The notes under the pieces are model-generated. The model saw only the letters and a list, made by a program, of their open reading frames with translations, did no database searches and was not told the DNA's origin. Of a DNA stretch of 64,000 nt, positions 31,720 through 41,098 are shown piece after piece; positions within the stretch are counted from its first letter, which is position 1; each line of letters begins with the position of its first letter. The stretch is from Betaproteobacteria bacterium (lineage in GTDB: Bacteria > Pseudomonadota > Gammaproteobacteria > Burkholderiales > Burkholderiaceae_C): positions 372,001 to 436,000 of the forward strand of contig CANGHH010000001.1 in NCBI GenBank assembly GCA_947453725.1. The letters are read 5' to 3'. The position numbers and the translations under genes are program-made.

Positions 31720-32427
31720 ATGTCAAACGACGCTTACCTGATTCGCCGCGGCCAGATCGAGGACTACTTCGACCGCACTGCGCTGAAGGCCTGGGAACAA
31801 CTGACCAGTACCGCACCGGTGGGTCGCATCCGCGCCACCGTGCGCGCCGGCCGCGACCGCATGCGCACGCAACTGCTCGACTGGTTGCCGCAAGACCTGC
31901 ACGGTGCGCGCGTGCTGGATGCCGGCTGCGGCACCGGCGCGCTGGCCCTGGAAGCGGCCCGCCGCGGCGCCGAGGTGGTGGCCATCGACCTGTCGCCGTC
32001 GCTGGTCGACGTGGCGCGCCAGCGGATGGCCGAACTGCACCCCGGCGACAACGCCGTCGGTCGCATCGACTGGCGCAGTGGCGACATGGTCGACGCGCGT
32101 CTGGGCGGTTTCGACCACGTGGTGGCGATGGATTCGCTGATCCACTACGACGAAGTCGACATGGTGCGGGTCATCGAAAGCTGGTCGCAGCGCACCCGCC
32201 ACTCGATGCTCTTCACCTTTGCACCGCGCAACCCGGCGCTGGCCGCGATGCGGGCGATGGGCCGGCTGTTCCCGCGCGCCAACCGCGCACCGTGGATCGA
32301 GCCGGTGGCCGAGAAGTCGCTGCGTCGCCGCCTCGGTGCCGGTGTGCCGCAGTTCGATGCCACGCGCACCCAGCGCGTGGCCAGCGGCTTCTACACCTCG
32401 CAGGCCATGGAACTGCTGCGCGCATGA
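31720..32427 (+). CDS. bchM: Magnesium-protoporphyrin O-methyltransferase
   Basis: This 235-residue SAM-dependent methyltransferase has motif I LDAGCGTGALALEAARRG, the acidic post-I VVAIDLSPSLVDVARQ, and FDHVVAMDSLIHYDEVDM. The N-terminal YFDRTALKAWEQLTS and the C-terminal RVASGFYTSQAMELL are typical of BchM. It methylates the C13 propionate of Mg-protoporphyrin IX before ring E closure by AcsF. Its stop overlaps the lhaA ATG. Confidence 0.95.
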   Translation: MSNDAYLIRRGQIEDYFDRTALKAWEQLTSTAPVGRIRATVRAGRDRMRTQLLDWLPQDLHGARVLDAGCGTGALALEAARRGAEVVAIDLSPSLVDVARQRMAELHPGDNAVGRIDWRSGDMVDARLGGFDHVVAMDSLIHYDEVDMVRVIESWSQRTRHSMLFTFAPRNPALAAMRAMGRLFPRANRAPWIEPVAEKSLRRRLGAGVPQFDATRTQRVASGFYTSQAMELLRA

Positions 32428-33911
32428 ACCCGGTTGCCGTCATCGCTGCCGAATTGGCCCAGGCCTCTCGAGGGGCCCAGGGTCCTTCGCGCCTGGCGCG
32501 CAAGTGGAAGCAGGTCGCCCCCGGCTTCCTGCCTTTCGCCGACGCCGCCAGCGCCGACCTGCCGCTGGCCCGCCTGATGCGGCTGTCGCTTTTCCAGGTG
32601 ACTGTGGGCATGGCGGCAGCGCTGATGGTCGGTACGCTCAATCGTGTGATGATTGTCGAGCTCGGGGTCGCGGCCTGGCTGGTGGCGCTGATGGTGGCGC
32701 TGCCGATCGTCGCGGCGCCTTTCCGCGCGCTGATCGGCCACAAGTCCGACACCTACGCCTCGGCCATCGGCTGGCGCCGTGTTCCCTACATCGGCCTGGG
32801 CAGTTTCCTGCAGTTCGCGGGTCTGGCCCTGATGCCCTTTGCGCTCCTGCTGATGACCGGTGACGGCCGCTTCGGCCTGGCCTGGGTCGGGCATCTGGTG
32901 GCGGGTCTGTCCTTCATGCTGGTCGGAGCCGGCCTGCAGACCACACAGACCGCAGGACTGGCGCTGGCCACCGACCTGGCCACGGAAGAAGCCCGCCCGC
33001 GCGTCGTGGCGCTGATGTACGTGATGCTGCTGGCCGGCATGGTCGGCGGCGGCGCGGCCTTCAGCCTGCTGCTGGCCGAATTCAGCCCGACACGTCTGGT
33101 GCAGGTGGTGCAGGGTGCCGGCGTGGTGTCGGTGCTGCTCAACGTCATTGCGGTCTGGAAGCAGGAAGCCCGTGATCCCGGTCGCCGCTATTCGGTGGAC
33201 GAGCCAGCCGCGGCTTTCAAGCCGCGCTGGCGCAGCTTCATGGCCCAGCCCAAGGCGCGCCGCTTCATGTGGACCGTCGGCCTGGGCACGGCGGCCTTCA
33301 ACATGCAGGACGTGGTCCTCGAACCTTATGGCGGCGAGATCCTGCACCTCGGTGTGGGTGCCACCAGCGCACTGACGGCGGTGATGGCTTTCGGTGCGCT
33401 GGTCGCGTTCACGCTGGCCGCTCGCTGGCTGGCCCGCGGCGGCGACCCCTATCGCGTCGCGGCCGTCGGCGCCGTGCTCGGCCTGCCGGCCTTCGCCGCG
33501 GTGATCTTCTCGGCGCCGCTGGACGCGCCCTGGCTGTTCCGTTGCGGCACGGCGCTGATCGGCTTCGGTGGCGGCCTGTTCGCCGTCGGTACGCTGACCG
33601 CCGCGATGTCGCTGGAGCGCCCCGAACACGTCGGCCTCGCGCTGGGGGCCTGGGGCGCGGTGCAAGCCTTTTCGGGCGGCCTGGCGGTGGCGGCCGGCGG
33701 TGCGCTGCGGGATGGCATCTCGGCGCTGGCCACGCGCGGATCGCTGGGTCAGGCGCTGCAGGACACCGTCACGGGCTACAGCGCCGTCTACCACATCGAA
33801 ATCCTGCTGTTGTTCGCGGCGCTCGTCGCCATCGGCCCGCTGGTGCGCTCGCTGTCGCGCCCCCAGCCTGCCATCGCCCCCAAGTTCGGTCTGGCCGATT
33901 TTCCCGGCTAG
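32424..33911 (+). CDS. lhaA: LhaA-type BCD-family MFS transporter (LH1 assembly factor)
   Basis: This 495-residue protein has about 12 membrane segments. Family motifs are FLPFADAASADLPLARLMRL, GTLNRVMIVELGV, FRALIGHKSD, GWRRVPYIGLGSFLQFAGL, TQTAGLALATDLA and MQDVVLEPYGGEIL. LhaA supports LH1 assembly in Rhodobacter, and PucC does so for LH2. A paralog lies at 41766-43199. The place between bchM and puhA matches lhaA in other purple bacteria. The start at 32424 overlaps the bchM stop. Another open frame upstream is a shadow of bchL and bchM. Confidence 0.92.
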   Translation: MNPVAVIAAELAQASRGAQGPSRLARKWKQVAPGFLPFADAASADLPLARLMRLSLFQVTVGMAAALMVGTLNRVMIVELGVAAWLVALMVALPIVAAPFRALIGHKSDTYASAIGWRRVPYIGLGSFLQFAGLALMPFALLLMTGDGRFGLAWVGHLVAGLSFMLVGAGLQTTQTAGLALATDLATEEARPRVVALMYVMLLAGMVGGGAAFSLLLAEFSPTRLVQVVQGAGVVSVLLNVIAVWKQEARDPGRRYSVDEPAAAFKPRWRSFMAQPKARRFMWTVGLGTAAFNMQDVVLEPYGGEILHLGVGATSALTAVMAFGALVAFTLAARWLARGGDPYRVAAVGAVLGLPAFAAVIFSAPLDAPWLFRCGTALIGFGGGLFAVGTLTAAMSLERPEHVGLALGAWGAVQAFSGGLAVAAGGALRDGISALATRGSLGQALQDTVTGYSAVYHIEILLLFAALVAIGPLVRSLSRPQPAIAPKFGLADFPG

Positions 33912-33944
33912 CCCAATCCAAGTCGCACCCCGAAGGAGATCCCC

Positions 33945-34706
33945 ATGGGCATCGGTTCCGTCACCCAAAACATCGACATCGCCCAATTGGTGCTGTATGC
34001 CTTCTGGCTGTTCTTCGCCGGTCTGTGCTACTACCTGGCGCGCGAAAACCACCGCGAGGGCTACCCGATGGAAACCGAGAGCGGCCGCGGCGTGATCAGT
34101 GGTTGGCCGATCCCGGAATCCAAGACCTACCTGCTGCCCCACGGCGACGTGTCCATCGTGCCCAAGCTGACGCCGTCGCCGCAGGTCCTGGCCCTCGAGC
34201 CGGCGCACCGCTGGGCCGGCGCCCCGCTGGTGCCGACGGGCCACCATCCGATGCTCGACGGGGTCGGCCCGGGCGCCTGGTCCGACCGCGCCGACCGGCC
34301 CGATGTGGACTACACCGGCCAGCCCAAGATCGTGCCGTTGCGCAAGCTGCCGCTGTACAGCGTGCAGAAGGGCGACACCGACCCGCGCGGCCTGGAGGCT
34401 GTCGGCGCTGACGGCGTGGCCGGCGGCAAGGTCGTCGACCTGTGGATCGACACGGCCGAGACGCTGTTCCGCTACCTCGAAGTCGAACTCAGCGACGGCA
34501 GCCGTCGCGTGATGGTGCCGATGAACTTCGCGCGCGTGCGCCGCCACCAGGTCGAAGTTGGCGCCGTGCTGGGCAGCCAGTTCGCGGCGGTGCCGGCCAC
34601 CCGGCAGGCCGAGCTCATCACCTTGCTCGAAGAAGAGAAGATCCAGGCCTACTACGGCGCCGGCACGCTGTACGCCGAGCCGTCGCGCCTGGAGCCGCTG
34701 CTGTGA
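33945..34706 (+). CDS. puhA: Photosynthetic reaction centre subunit H
   Basis: This 253-residue subunit has a short periplasmic start (MGIGSVTQNIDIAQLVLYAF) and one membrane segment (LVLYAFWLFFAGLCYYL). The cytoplasmic PRC-barrel domain has WPIPESKTYLLPHG, GGKVVDLWIDTAETLFRYLE and VPMNFARVRR. It caps the L/M subunits at the cytoplasmic side and shapes proton delivery to QB. A good ribosome site (GAAGGAGATCCCC) precedes it. Confidence 0.97.
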   Translation: MGIGSVTQNIDIAQLVLYAFWLFFAGLCYYLARENHREGYPMETESGRGVISGWPIPESKTYLLPHGDVSIVPKLTPSPQVLALEPAHRWAGAPLVPTGHHPMLDGVGPGAWSDRADRPDVDYTGQPKIVPLRKLPLYSVQKGDTDPRGLEAVGADGVAGGKVVDLWIDTAETLFRYLEVELSDGSRRVMVPMNFARVRRHQVEVGAVLGSQFAAVPATRQAELITLLEEEKIQAYYGAGTLYAEPSRLEPLL

Positions 34707-35404
34707 GCCTCGGCGATCAGCCGCAGCCTGCCATGCAGCACGAACACGAATTCGAGCCGGTGCGCGGCCTGCCCGAAGCGCTGCCGGCCGGCGAACGGAT
34801 GCTGTGGCAGGGCAGCCCCGACTGGCGCACGCTGGCGCGGCGCGCCTTTCATGTGCGCAAGCTGCTGGTGTACTTCGCGGCGCTGGTGCTGCTGCGCGTG
34901 GCGGTGGTGGCCAGCGGGCCCGCGACGGCCGTCGGCGTCCTGGTTTCCGCCTTGTGGATGGTCCTGCTGGGTGCCACGGCGATCGGTCTGATGGGCCTGT
35001 TGGCCTGGCTGTCGGCGCGCGCCACGGTCTACACCGTGACCGACAAGCGCGTGGTGATGCGCATCGGCATCGTGCTGACGCTGACTTTCAACATCCCCTT
35101 CAAGCGCATCGCGGCCGCCGGCCTGCACCTCGACGCCAACGGCACCGGCGACCTGCCGCTGACGCTGAGCGGCAGCGACCGCATCGCCTGGCTGAACCTG
35201 TGGCCGCATGCCCGCGCCTGGCGCCTGGCCCGGCCCGAGCCGATGCTGCGCTGCGTGCCGCAAGCCGCCGCCGTGGCGCGCCTGCTGGCCCAGGCCTGGT
35301 CGCGCAGCACGGGCGTGGCACTGAGTGGCCCGGTGATCGGTGAGGTGCCGGTGGCCGACCGCGGCTTGTCCAGCGCCTCACAGCCGGCCTGGGCCGTTCG
35401 CTGA
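34703..35404 (+). CDS. puhB: Photosynthetic complex assembly protein PuhB
   Basis: This protein of 233 residues from the GTG has a PH-like (YdbS/bPH2-type) fold. It starts EFEPVRGLPEALPAGERMLW, then has three hydrophobic segments (LLVYFAALVLLRVAVVA; VLVSALWMVLLGATAIGLM, and so on), then ATVYTVTDKRVVMRIGIVL and FNIPFKRI. PuhB helps assemble the reaction centre in Rhodobacter. The GTG at 34703 overlaps the puhA stop and follows GGAG by 8 bases. The ATG at 34733 is an alternative that removes 10 residues. Confidence 0.9.
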   Translation: MSLGDQPQPAMQHEHEFEPVRGLPEALPAGERMLWQGSPDWRTLARRAFHVRKLLVYFAALVLLRVAVVASGPATAVGVLVSALWMVLLGATAIGLMGLLAWLSARATVYTVTDKRVVMRIGIVLTLTFNIPFKRIAAAGLHLDANGTGDLPLTLSGSDRIAWLNLWPHARAWRLARPEPMLRCVPQAAAVARLLAQAWSRSTGVALSGPVIGEVPVADRGLSSASQPAWAVR

Positions 35405-35441
35405 TCCCGACCCACAGCACCTGCGCCGAGCCCCCGACCCC

Positions 35442-35912
35442 ATGACCGCCACCACAACCCCCCATCCCGACGCCCTGCCGCGCGGCCTGCTGGTCGCCAT
35501 CGCGGCGGTGGTGGTCGTGACCCTGCTGGGCGTCGCGGCCGTCCGCCTGAGCGGCGTCGCCATCCACGCGCCCGACGCGGCGCCGGTGGCCAGCCGCAGC
35601 CTGCGCTTCGAGGACGGCGCTGACGGCAGCGTCGCGGTGCTGGATGCCAAGACCGGCCGCGAGGTCGATCGGGTGCAAGGCGAAGCCGGCTTCCTGCGCG
35701 GCGCACTGCGTGCGCTGGCCCGCGAGCGCCGCCTGCGCAACCTGGGCTCCGAGGCCGCCTTCGACCTGATCGCCCGCGCCGACGGCCGGCTGACGCTGTC
35801 CGACCCGGCCACTGGCGAACGCATCGACCTCGAATCCTTTGGCCCTACCAATGCAGCCGCTTTTGCGCGCCTGCTGACCCTCAATCCTGCAGCCACCCGG
35901 AGTACCCCATGA
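35442..35912 (+). CDS. puhC: Photosynthetic complex assembly protein PuhC
   Basis: This 156-residue protein has one N-terminal membrane segment ([21 protein letters not shown]) and a periplasmic domain with [39 protein letters not shown] and [21 protein letters not shown]. This fits PuhC, which helps organise the reaction centre-LH1 complex. It lies between puhB and acsF; its stop overlaps the acsF ATG (ATGA). An earlier in-frame start inside puhB is not supported. Confidence 0.88.
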   Translation: MTATTTPHPDALPRGLLVAIAAVVVVTLLGVAAVRLSGVAIHAPDAAPVASRSLRFEDGADGSVAVLDAKTGREVDRVQGEAGFLRGALRALARERRLRNLGSEAAFDLIARADGRLTLSDPATGERIDLESFGPTNAAAFARLLTLNPAATRSTP

Positions 35913-37000
35913 GTGCTGTCGATGCCACCACCGCGAACGCCATCGCCAGCTCCGAAGAGGCGGGCCGCAAGGCCAAGGAAAGCACGCTGCTGACGCCGCG
36001 CTTCTACACCACCGACTTCAAGGCGATGGACCGCATCGACGTGGCGCCGATCCGCGCCGAATGGGATGCGATGATGGCCGAGTACGAAGGCGACAACAAC
36101 CACGACCATTTCCAGCGCACGCCGGAATTCGGCGTCGAGGCGCAAGCCCAGATGGCCAGGATGTCGCCCGAACTTCGCCAGGAATTCCTCGAATTCCTGA
36201 TCAGTTCGGTGACCAGTGAATTCTCGGGCTGCATCCTCTACAACGAGATCCAGAAGAACGTCAGCAACCCCGACGTGAAGGCCCTGATGCGCTACATGGC
36301 ACGCGACGAATCGCGCCATGCCGGCTTCATCAACCAGAGCCTGAAGGACTTCGGCATCGGCATCGACCTGGGCGACCTGAAGCGCACCAAGGCCTACACC
36401 TACTTCAAGCCCAAGTACATCTTCTACGCGACCTACCTGTCGGAGAAGATCGGCTACGCGCGCTACATCACCATCTTCCGGCAATTGGAACGCAACCCCG
36501 ACAAGCGTTTCCACCCGATCTTCAAGTGGTTCGAGCGCTGGTGCAACGACGAATTCCGCCACGGTGAATCGTTCGCGCTGATCATGCGTTCGCAGCCGCA
36601 CCTGCTGCGCGGCGCGAACACGTTGTGGATCCGCTTCTTCCTGCTGGCCGTCTACGCCACGATGTACGTGCGCGACCACACGCGGCCGATGCTGAAAAAT
36701 GCGATGGGCCTGGACGCGACGACCTACGACTACGAGGTCTTCCGCATCACCACCGAGATTTCCAAGCAGGTCTTTCCGGTCTCGCTGGACACCGACCACC
36801 CGGCTTTCCGCGCCGGACTGGCGCGCCTGTTCGAGCTGTCCACGCGGATGGAAGCGGCCAAGGCCCGCGGTGGCCTCGTCGGCAAGCTGCAGCAGACCGG
36901 TCTGGCGGTGGCAGGCTTCTTCACTTTCGCACGCCTGTACCTGCTGCCGGTGAAGCAGCATGCGCTGCCGCATCAGGTGCGCATGGCGCCGGCCTGGTGA
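35909..37000 (+). CDS. acsF: Aerobic Mg-protoporphyrin IX monomethyl ester oxidative cyclase
   Basis: This 363-residue di-iron protein has iron-binding motifs [35 protein letters not shown] and [16 protein letters not shown]. It forms the isocyclic ring E using O2. This makes bacteriochlorophyll synthesis possible under air, unlike the anaerobic BchE, whose gene is not in the window. It is embedded in the puh genes (overlapping puhC, 30 bases before puhE), the betaproteobacterial arrangement. Confidence 0.96.
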   Translation: MSAVDATTANAIASSEEAGRKAKESTLLTPRFYTTDFKAMDRIDVAPIRAEWDAMMAEYEGDNNHDHFQRTPEFGVEAQAQMARMSPELRQEFLEFLISSVTSEFSGCILYNEIQKNVSNPDVKALMRYMARDESRHAGFINQSLKDFGIGIDLGDLKRTKAYTYFKPKYIFYATYLSEKIGYARYITIFRQLERNPDKRFHPIFKWFERWCNDEFRHGESFALIMRSQPHLLRGANTLWIRFFLLAVYATMYVRDHTRPMLKNAMGLDATTYDYEVFRITTEISKQVFPVSLDTDHPAFRAGLARLFELSTRMEAAKARGGLVGKLQQTGLAVAGFFTFARLYLLPVKQHALPHQVRMAPAW

Positions 37001-37030
37001 TCGTTCGTCGGCCTCGAACCCGCCAGCCGC

Positions 37031-37879
37031 ATGCTTGACGCTGTCCTCCCGATCGGGTTCGCGATCTTCGTGTGGTGGTTCTCTACCGGCATCGTGCTGC
37101 TGCTCGATGGCCTGCCGCGCACCACCTTCCGTTGGAGCCACCTGATCTCTTCGCTGCTGGCGCTGGGTGCCCTGGTGGGTTTGCTGCACACGGCGCCGCA
37201 GACCACGCCAGCCGGCGCCTTCTGCGCCTTCACCTGCGCCTTGCTGGTCTGGGGTTGGCACGAACTGAGCTTCCTCACCGGCTGGGTCACGGGCCCGCGC
37301 CAGCAGCCGCTGGGCGAAGGCGCGCTCGCCTGGCCGCGCTTCAGGCAGGCAGTGCAGACCATCCTGTGGCACGAGTTGGCCATCCTCGCTTCGGGCCTGC
37401 TGATCGCGACCATCACCTGGGACCAGCCCAACCAGGTCGGCACCCGCACCTTCGCCGTGCTCTGGTTCCTGCGCATCAGCGCCAAGCTGAACATCTTTCT
37501 GGGCGTGCGCAACCTCAGCATCGAACTGCTGCCTGTCCACCTCAAGTACCTCGGCAGCTATTTCCGTCGCCGGGCGATGAACCTGCTGTTCCCCTTCGTG
37601 GTGAGCGCCGCCTCGGCGGTGGCGGTTTTCATCGTCAACCAGGCGCTGGACGCGGCGCCCGGCAGCACCCGTGCCGTCGGTGCCTGGCTGGTGTCCACGA
37701 TGCTGATCCTGGGCATCCTGGAACACTGGCTGCTGGTGCTGCCGCTGGAAGCCACGGCGCTCTGGCGCTGGGCGCTGAAAGACACGACGGGGCGGCAGAC
37801 CCCGACCATGAACTTGCCGAAGCCCCCGCCTGCCTTGTCCACGACTCCGACCGATGAAAAGTTACTTCACGCCCGTTAG
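37031..37879 (+). CDS. puhE: Photosynthetic complex assembly protein PuhE
   Basis: This 282-residue protein has about seven membrane segments. PuhE features are WWFSTGIVLLLDGLPRTTF, WGWHELSFLTGWVTGPR, WHELAILASGLLIATITW, FLRISAKLNIFLGVRNLS and HLKYLGSYFRRR. Deletion in Rhodobacter alters photosystem amounts; the biochemical role is unknown. It overlaps the start of crtI by 26 bases. Confidence 0.9.
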   Translation: MLDAVLPIGFAIFVWWFSTGIVLLLDGLPRTTFRWSHLISSLLALGALVGLLHTAPQTTPAGAFCAFTCALLVWGWHELSFLTGWVTGPRQQPLGEGALAWPRFRQAVQTILWHELAILASGLLIATITWDQPNQVGTRTFAVLWFLRISAKLNIFLGVRNLSIELLPVHLKYLGSYFRRRAMNLLFPFVVSAASAVAVFIVNQALDAAPGSTRAVGAWLVSTMLILGILEHWLLVLPLEATALWRWALKDTTGRQTPTMNLPKPPPALSTTPTDEKLLHAR

Positions 37880-39407
37880 CGGCCAAGCGCCGCCTGTCCA
37901 GGCGGGTGGCCGCGCGCCGGCCGGTGCACCCAAGGCCATCGTCATCGGCAGCGGCTTCGGCGGCTTGGCGGCCGCCATCCGCCTGCGCTGCAAGGGCTAC
38001 CACGTCGAGGTCTTCGAAAAGCTTGACGCGCCCGGCGGCCGGGCCTATGTCTGGCGCCAGGACGGATTCACCTTCGACGCCGGCCCGACCATCGTGACTG
38101 CGCCCTTCATGCTCGAAGAGCTGTGGACGCTGTGCGGCCGACGCATGGCCGACGACATCGACCTGCGGCCGCTCGACCCTTATTACCGCATCCGGTTCGA
38201 CGACGGCAGCTGGTTCGATTACAGCGGCGACGCCGACCGCATGCGCGCCGAGGTGGCCCGCTTCGCCCCCGATGATGTGGCGGGCTACGAGCGCTTCCTG
38301 CTCGAAGCCGCGACTTGCTACAAGCTGGGTTTCGAGGAACTGGGCGCGCAGCCTTTCGACGGCATCGCCAGCCTGCTGAAGGCGGTGCCTTCGCTGCTGC
38401 GCATGCGCGGCTGGCGCAGCATCTACCGCATGGTGGCGGGCTTCCTGAAGAACCCCAAGCTGCGCATCGTGATGAGTTTTCACCCGCTGCTGATCGGGGG
38501 CAACCCGTTCTCGGTCACTTGCGTCTACAGCCTGATCAACACGCTCGAGCGGCGCTTCGGCGTGCACTGGGCGATGGGCGGCACCGGCGCGCTGGTGCAG
38601 GGTCTGGTCCGGCTGCTGGCCGAACGCGGCGTGGCGGTGCGCTGCAACGCCGAGGTCAGGCAGATCAGCGTGGAGAACGGCAGGGCCACCGGCATCACGC
38701 TGGCCGACGGCAGCCACCACCGGGCCGACATCGTGGTCAGCAATGGCGACACCGCCTGGACCTACCGCCACCTGGTCGCGCCGCAGCACCGCCAGCACTG
38801 GACCGACCGCAAGATCGAACGTGGCAGCTACTCGATGAGCCTCTTCGTCTGGTACTTCGGCACCGACAAGCAGTTCCACGACGTGCCCCACCACATGATG
38901 GTGCTGGGCCCGCGCTACGAAGGTCTGTTGAAGGACATCTTCCAGCGCCACCACCTGGCCGATGACTTCAGCCTCTACCTGCACCGGCCGACGGCCACCG
39001 ATGCCTCGATGGCGCCACCTGGACACGACGCCTTCTACGTGCTGGCGCCGGTGCCCCACCTGGACAGCGGCACCGATTGGCAGGCCCGGGCCGAGCCCTA
39101 CCGGCAGGCCATCCTGAAGCGCCTCGAAGACACCGTGATGCCGGGCCTGGGCCAGCACATCGTGTCCTCGCGCGTGACCACGCCGCAAGACTTTCACGAC
39201 CGGCTCCTGTCCTACAAGGGCGCCGCCTTCGGGCTGGAACCGCTGTTGCTGCAAAGCGCCTGGTTCCGTCCACACAACCGCAGCGAGGACGTGCAGGGCC
39301 TCTTCATGGTCGGCGCCAGCACCCACCCCGGCGCCGGCGTCCCCGGCGTCCTGATGTCAGCCAAAGCCTTGGAAATGGTGGTTCCCCATGTCAGCAGTTT
39401 TGCCTGA
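37854..39407 (+). CDS. crtI: Phytoene desaturase
   Basis: This 517-residue FAD-dependent desaturase has the N-terminal dinucleotide motif IGSGFGGLAAAIRLRCKGY and PGGRAYVWRQDGFTFDAGPT. The C-terminal carotenoid desaturase signature is GLFMVGASTHPGAGVPGVLMSAK. Bacterial CrtI converts phytoene to neurosporene or lycopene. The related Rubrivivax enzyme makes both, feeding the spheroidene and spirilloxanthin branches; the product ratio here cannot be read from sequence. It overlaps puhE and crtB at its two ends. Confidence 0.95.
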   Translation: MKSYFTPVSGQAPPVQAGGRAPAGAPKAIVIGSGFGGLAAAIRLRCKGYHVEVFEKLDAPGGRAYVWRQDGFTFDAGPTIVTAPFMLEELWTLCGRRMADDIDLRPLDPYYRIRFDDGSWFDYSGDADRMRAEVARFAPDDVAGYERFLLEAATCYKLGFEELGAQPFDGIASLLKAVPSLLRMRGWRSIYRMVAGFLKNPKLRIVMSFHPLLIGGNPFSVTCVYSLINTLERRFGVHWAMGGTGALVQGLVRLLAERGVAVRCNAEVRQISVENGRATGITLADGSHHRADIVVSNGDTAWTYRHLVAPQHRQHWTDRKIERGSYSMSLFVWYFGTDKQFHDVPHHMMVLGPRYEGLLKDIFQRHHLADDFSLYLHRPTATDASMAPPGHDAFYVLAPVPHLDSGTDWQARAEPYRQAILKRLEDTVMPGLGQHIVSSRVTTPQDFHDRLLSYKGAAFGLEPLLLQSAWFRPHNRSEDVQGLFMVGASTHPGAGVPGVLMSAKALEMVVPHVSSFA

Positions 39408-40488
39408 GTCGGCAGCCATGCCCGCCTTTGCCGCGCCCACCTTGGCGCTTCCCGCTGCGGGCTTGTCCATGGCCCCCGCCTACGACGCCCAGGCCTGCCG
39501 TGCGCTGATGCGCGGTGGCTCCAAGACCTTCTTTGCGGCGTCCCTGCTGCTGCCGGCGCGGGTGCGCGCGCCGGCCACCGCGCTGTACGCGTTCTGCCGG
39601 CTCGCCGATGACGAGATCGACCTCGGTGTCGATGCCGCGCAGGCCGTGCGCGGCCTGCACCAGCGCCTCGACGCGCTGTACGCCGGCCGCCCGCTGACGG
39701 TCGAGGTCGACCGCGCCCTGGCCAGCGTGGTGCACCGCCACGCCATCCCGCGCGCCTTGCTCGACGCGCTGCTGGAAGGCTTCCTGTGGGACGCCAGCGG
39801 CCGTGGCTACGAGACGCTGGACGAGGTGCAGGACTACGGCGCGCGCGTCGCCGGCACCGTCGGCGCGATGATGGCGCTGGTGATGGGCGTTCGCGACGAA
39901 GCCGCGCTGGCCCGCGCCTGCGACCTGGGCGTGGCGATGCAGCTGACCAACATCGCCCGCGACGTCGGCGAAGACGCTCGCAACGGCCGCCTCTACCTGC
40001 CGCGCGCCTGGATGCGCGAGGCCGGCATCGACCCGCAGGCCTGGCTGCTGGCGCCGCGCTTCGACGCCGCCCTCGCCGGCATCGTGCAGCGCTTGCTCGA
40101 TGAGGCCGACGCGCTCTACCGCCGGTCCGAACATGGCATTGCCGGCCTGCCGCGCGACTGCCGGCCGGCGATCCACGCGGCCCGTCTGGTCTACGCCGAA
40201 ATCGGCCGCCAGCTGGAACGCAATGGTCTGGACGCCATCACCCGCCGCGCCGTCGTTTCCGGGCCGCGCAAGCTGGCCTTGATCGCCCGTGCTGCCACGG
40301 CGGTGCTGCGTGCCCCGGCACCGGCCCAGGCTGCCTTGCCGGTGTTGCCGGCGGTGCAGTTCCTGGTCGATGCGGCGGCCCTGCCGCAGGCCCGCCGCGT
40401 CAGCCCTGGGCGCAGTTTCGACGAGCGCGTGGGCTGGGTCATCCAATTGTCCGAACGTCAGTCTGCGCAGCAGCGCGCCTGGCATTGA
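39388..40488 (+). CDS. crtB: Phytoene synthase
   Basis: This 366-residue squalene/phytoene synthase has the two Asp-rich motifs: FCRLADDEID near residue 71 and LTNIARDVGEDARNGRLYLP near 190. The SKTFFAASLLLP start region is also typical. It condenses two geranylgeranyl diphosphates to phytoene. It is last in the rightward operon that began at bchF. The ATG at 39388 lies inside the end of crtI; the first 35 residues are Ala-rich and variable. Confidence 0.95.
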   Translation: MSAVLPESAAMPAFAAPTLALPAAGLSMAPAYDAQACRALMRGGSKTFFAASLLLPARVRAPATALYAFCRLADDEIDLGVDAAQAVRGLHQRLDALYAGRPLTVEVDRALASVVHRHAIPRALLDALLEGFLWDASGRGYETLDEVQDYGARVAGTVGAMMALVMGVRDEAALARACDLGVAMQLTNIARDVGEDARNGRLYLPRAWMREAGIDPQAWLLAPRFDAALAGIVQRLLDEADALYRRSEHGIAGLPRDCRPAIHAARLVYAEIGRQLERNGLDAITRRAVVSGPRKLALIARAATAVLRAPAPAQAALPVLPAVQFLVDAAALPQARRVSPGRSFDERVGWVIQLSERQSAQQRAWH

Positions 40489-40533
40489 GCGGCATGCGCA
40501 GCGCGCCCATCCGGTGCCGGTTTCCGTGCGCAG

Positions 40534-40600
40534 TGTCATCTAAACATGACATTTGTATATGTAAACACAAATTGACCATCGCCCCTTGGAGGGGTACAGT
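40534..40600 (+). promoter_or_regulatory. puc promoter with two PpsR boxes 8 bp apart
   Basis: TGTCATCTAAACATGACA (40534-40551, perfect TGT-N12-ACA) and TGTAAACACAAATTGACC (40560-40577) are 8 bp apart. TTGACC (40572-40577) and TACAGT (40595-40600) form a promoter with a 17-bp spacer. A leader of about 100 bases precedes pucB. The rest of the 215-base gap after crtB shows nothing else. Confidence 0.8.
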
Positions 40601-40703
40601 TTTCGTTGAGGAAATCCAGAAAACGTGGCCCCGAAGTTTGCAGTTGAGGCCACAGGTAACCCTCGTGCGGGTCTAGCACGGCATGTCACTTAGGAGAGAC
40701 GTT

Positions 40704-40859
40704 ATGGCAAGTGATCCCGATCGCGTGTGGCCTTCCGGCCTGACGACGGCAGAAGCAGAAGAGCTGCAACAAGGTCTGGTCGAGGGAACTCGCATCTTTG
40801 GCCTGATTGCGCTGCTCGCGCACTTCTTCGCCTATATCTATTCACCCTGGCTGAAGTAA
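40704..40859 (+). CDS. pucB: LH2 light-harvesting beta subunit
   Basis: This 51-residue protein has one membrane helix (GTRIFGLIALLAHFFAYIY) with the bacteriochlorophyll-binding His in LLAHFFAY and a PWLK end. The N-terminus VWPSGLTTAEAEELQQGLVE is typical of Rubrivivax-type LH2 beta. The Arg in EGTRIF matches the residue that hydrogen-bonds B800. It is assigned to LH2 rather than LH1 by these features and because a separate LH1 set lies in the puf operon. A strong ribosome site (TAGGAGAGACGTT) precedes it. Confidence 0.92.
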   Translation: MASDPDRVWPSGLTTAEAEELQQGLVEGTRIFGLIALLAHFFAYIYSPWLK

Positions 40860-40871
40860 GGAAGGCACTCC

Positions 40872-41090
40872 ATGAACCAAGGAAAAATCTGGCGCGTGGT
40901 GAAGCCCACGGTCGGCGTGCCGTTGTTTCTGGCGGCCGTGGCCGTCAGTTCGTTCACCGTGCACTACCAAATCCTGACCCACACGACGTGGGTGCCGGCC
41001 TTCCTGCAAGGTGGCAACAAGGCCAAGGCCACGGCCGCGGCGGATGCCCCGACCACGGTGGCGACCGCGCCATCCGCGCAGAAGCAATAG
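40872..41090 (+). CDS. pucA: LH2 light-harvesting alpha subunit, Phe44-Leu45 type
   Basis: This 72-residue protein starts [17 protein letters not shown], as in LH2 alpha subunits. His31 in [15 protein letters not shown] is the B850-type ligand. It aligns without gaps to the Rhodoblastus acidophilus LH2 alpha through residue 48. Positions 44-45 are Phe-Leu (VPAFLQGG) where LH2 has Tyr-Trp, a change known from B800-820 complexes (LH3). The C-terminal 23 residues are an Ala/Thr-rich extension, as in Rubrivivax. It is 12 bases after pucB and before two hairpins. Confidence 0.93.
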   Translation: MNQGKIWRVVKPTVGVPLFLAAVAVSSFTVHYQILTHTTWVPAFLQGGNKAKATAAADAPTTVATAPSAQKQ

Positions 41091-41098
41091 CTTGCGCC

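Noticed and set aside
40704..41090. First reading of this light-harvesting pair as pufBA (LH1)
   Set aside because: The alpha subunit starts [12 protein letters not shown], has LH2 spacing and carries a C-terminal extension. A second pair at 49516-50162 beside pufL has LH1 features ([10 protein letters not shown]...NKYNWLDG). The pair here is LH2.
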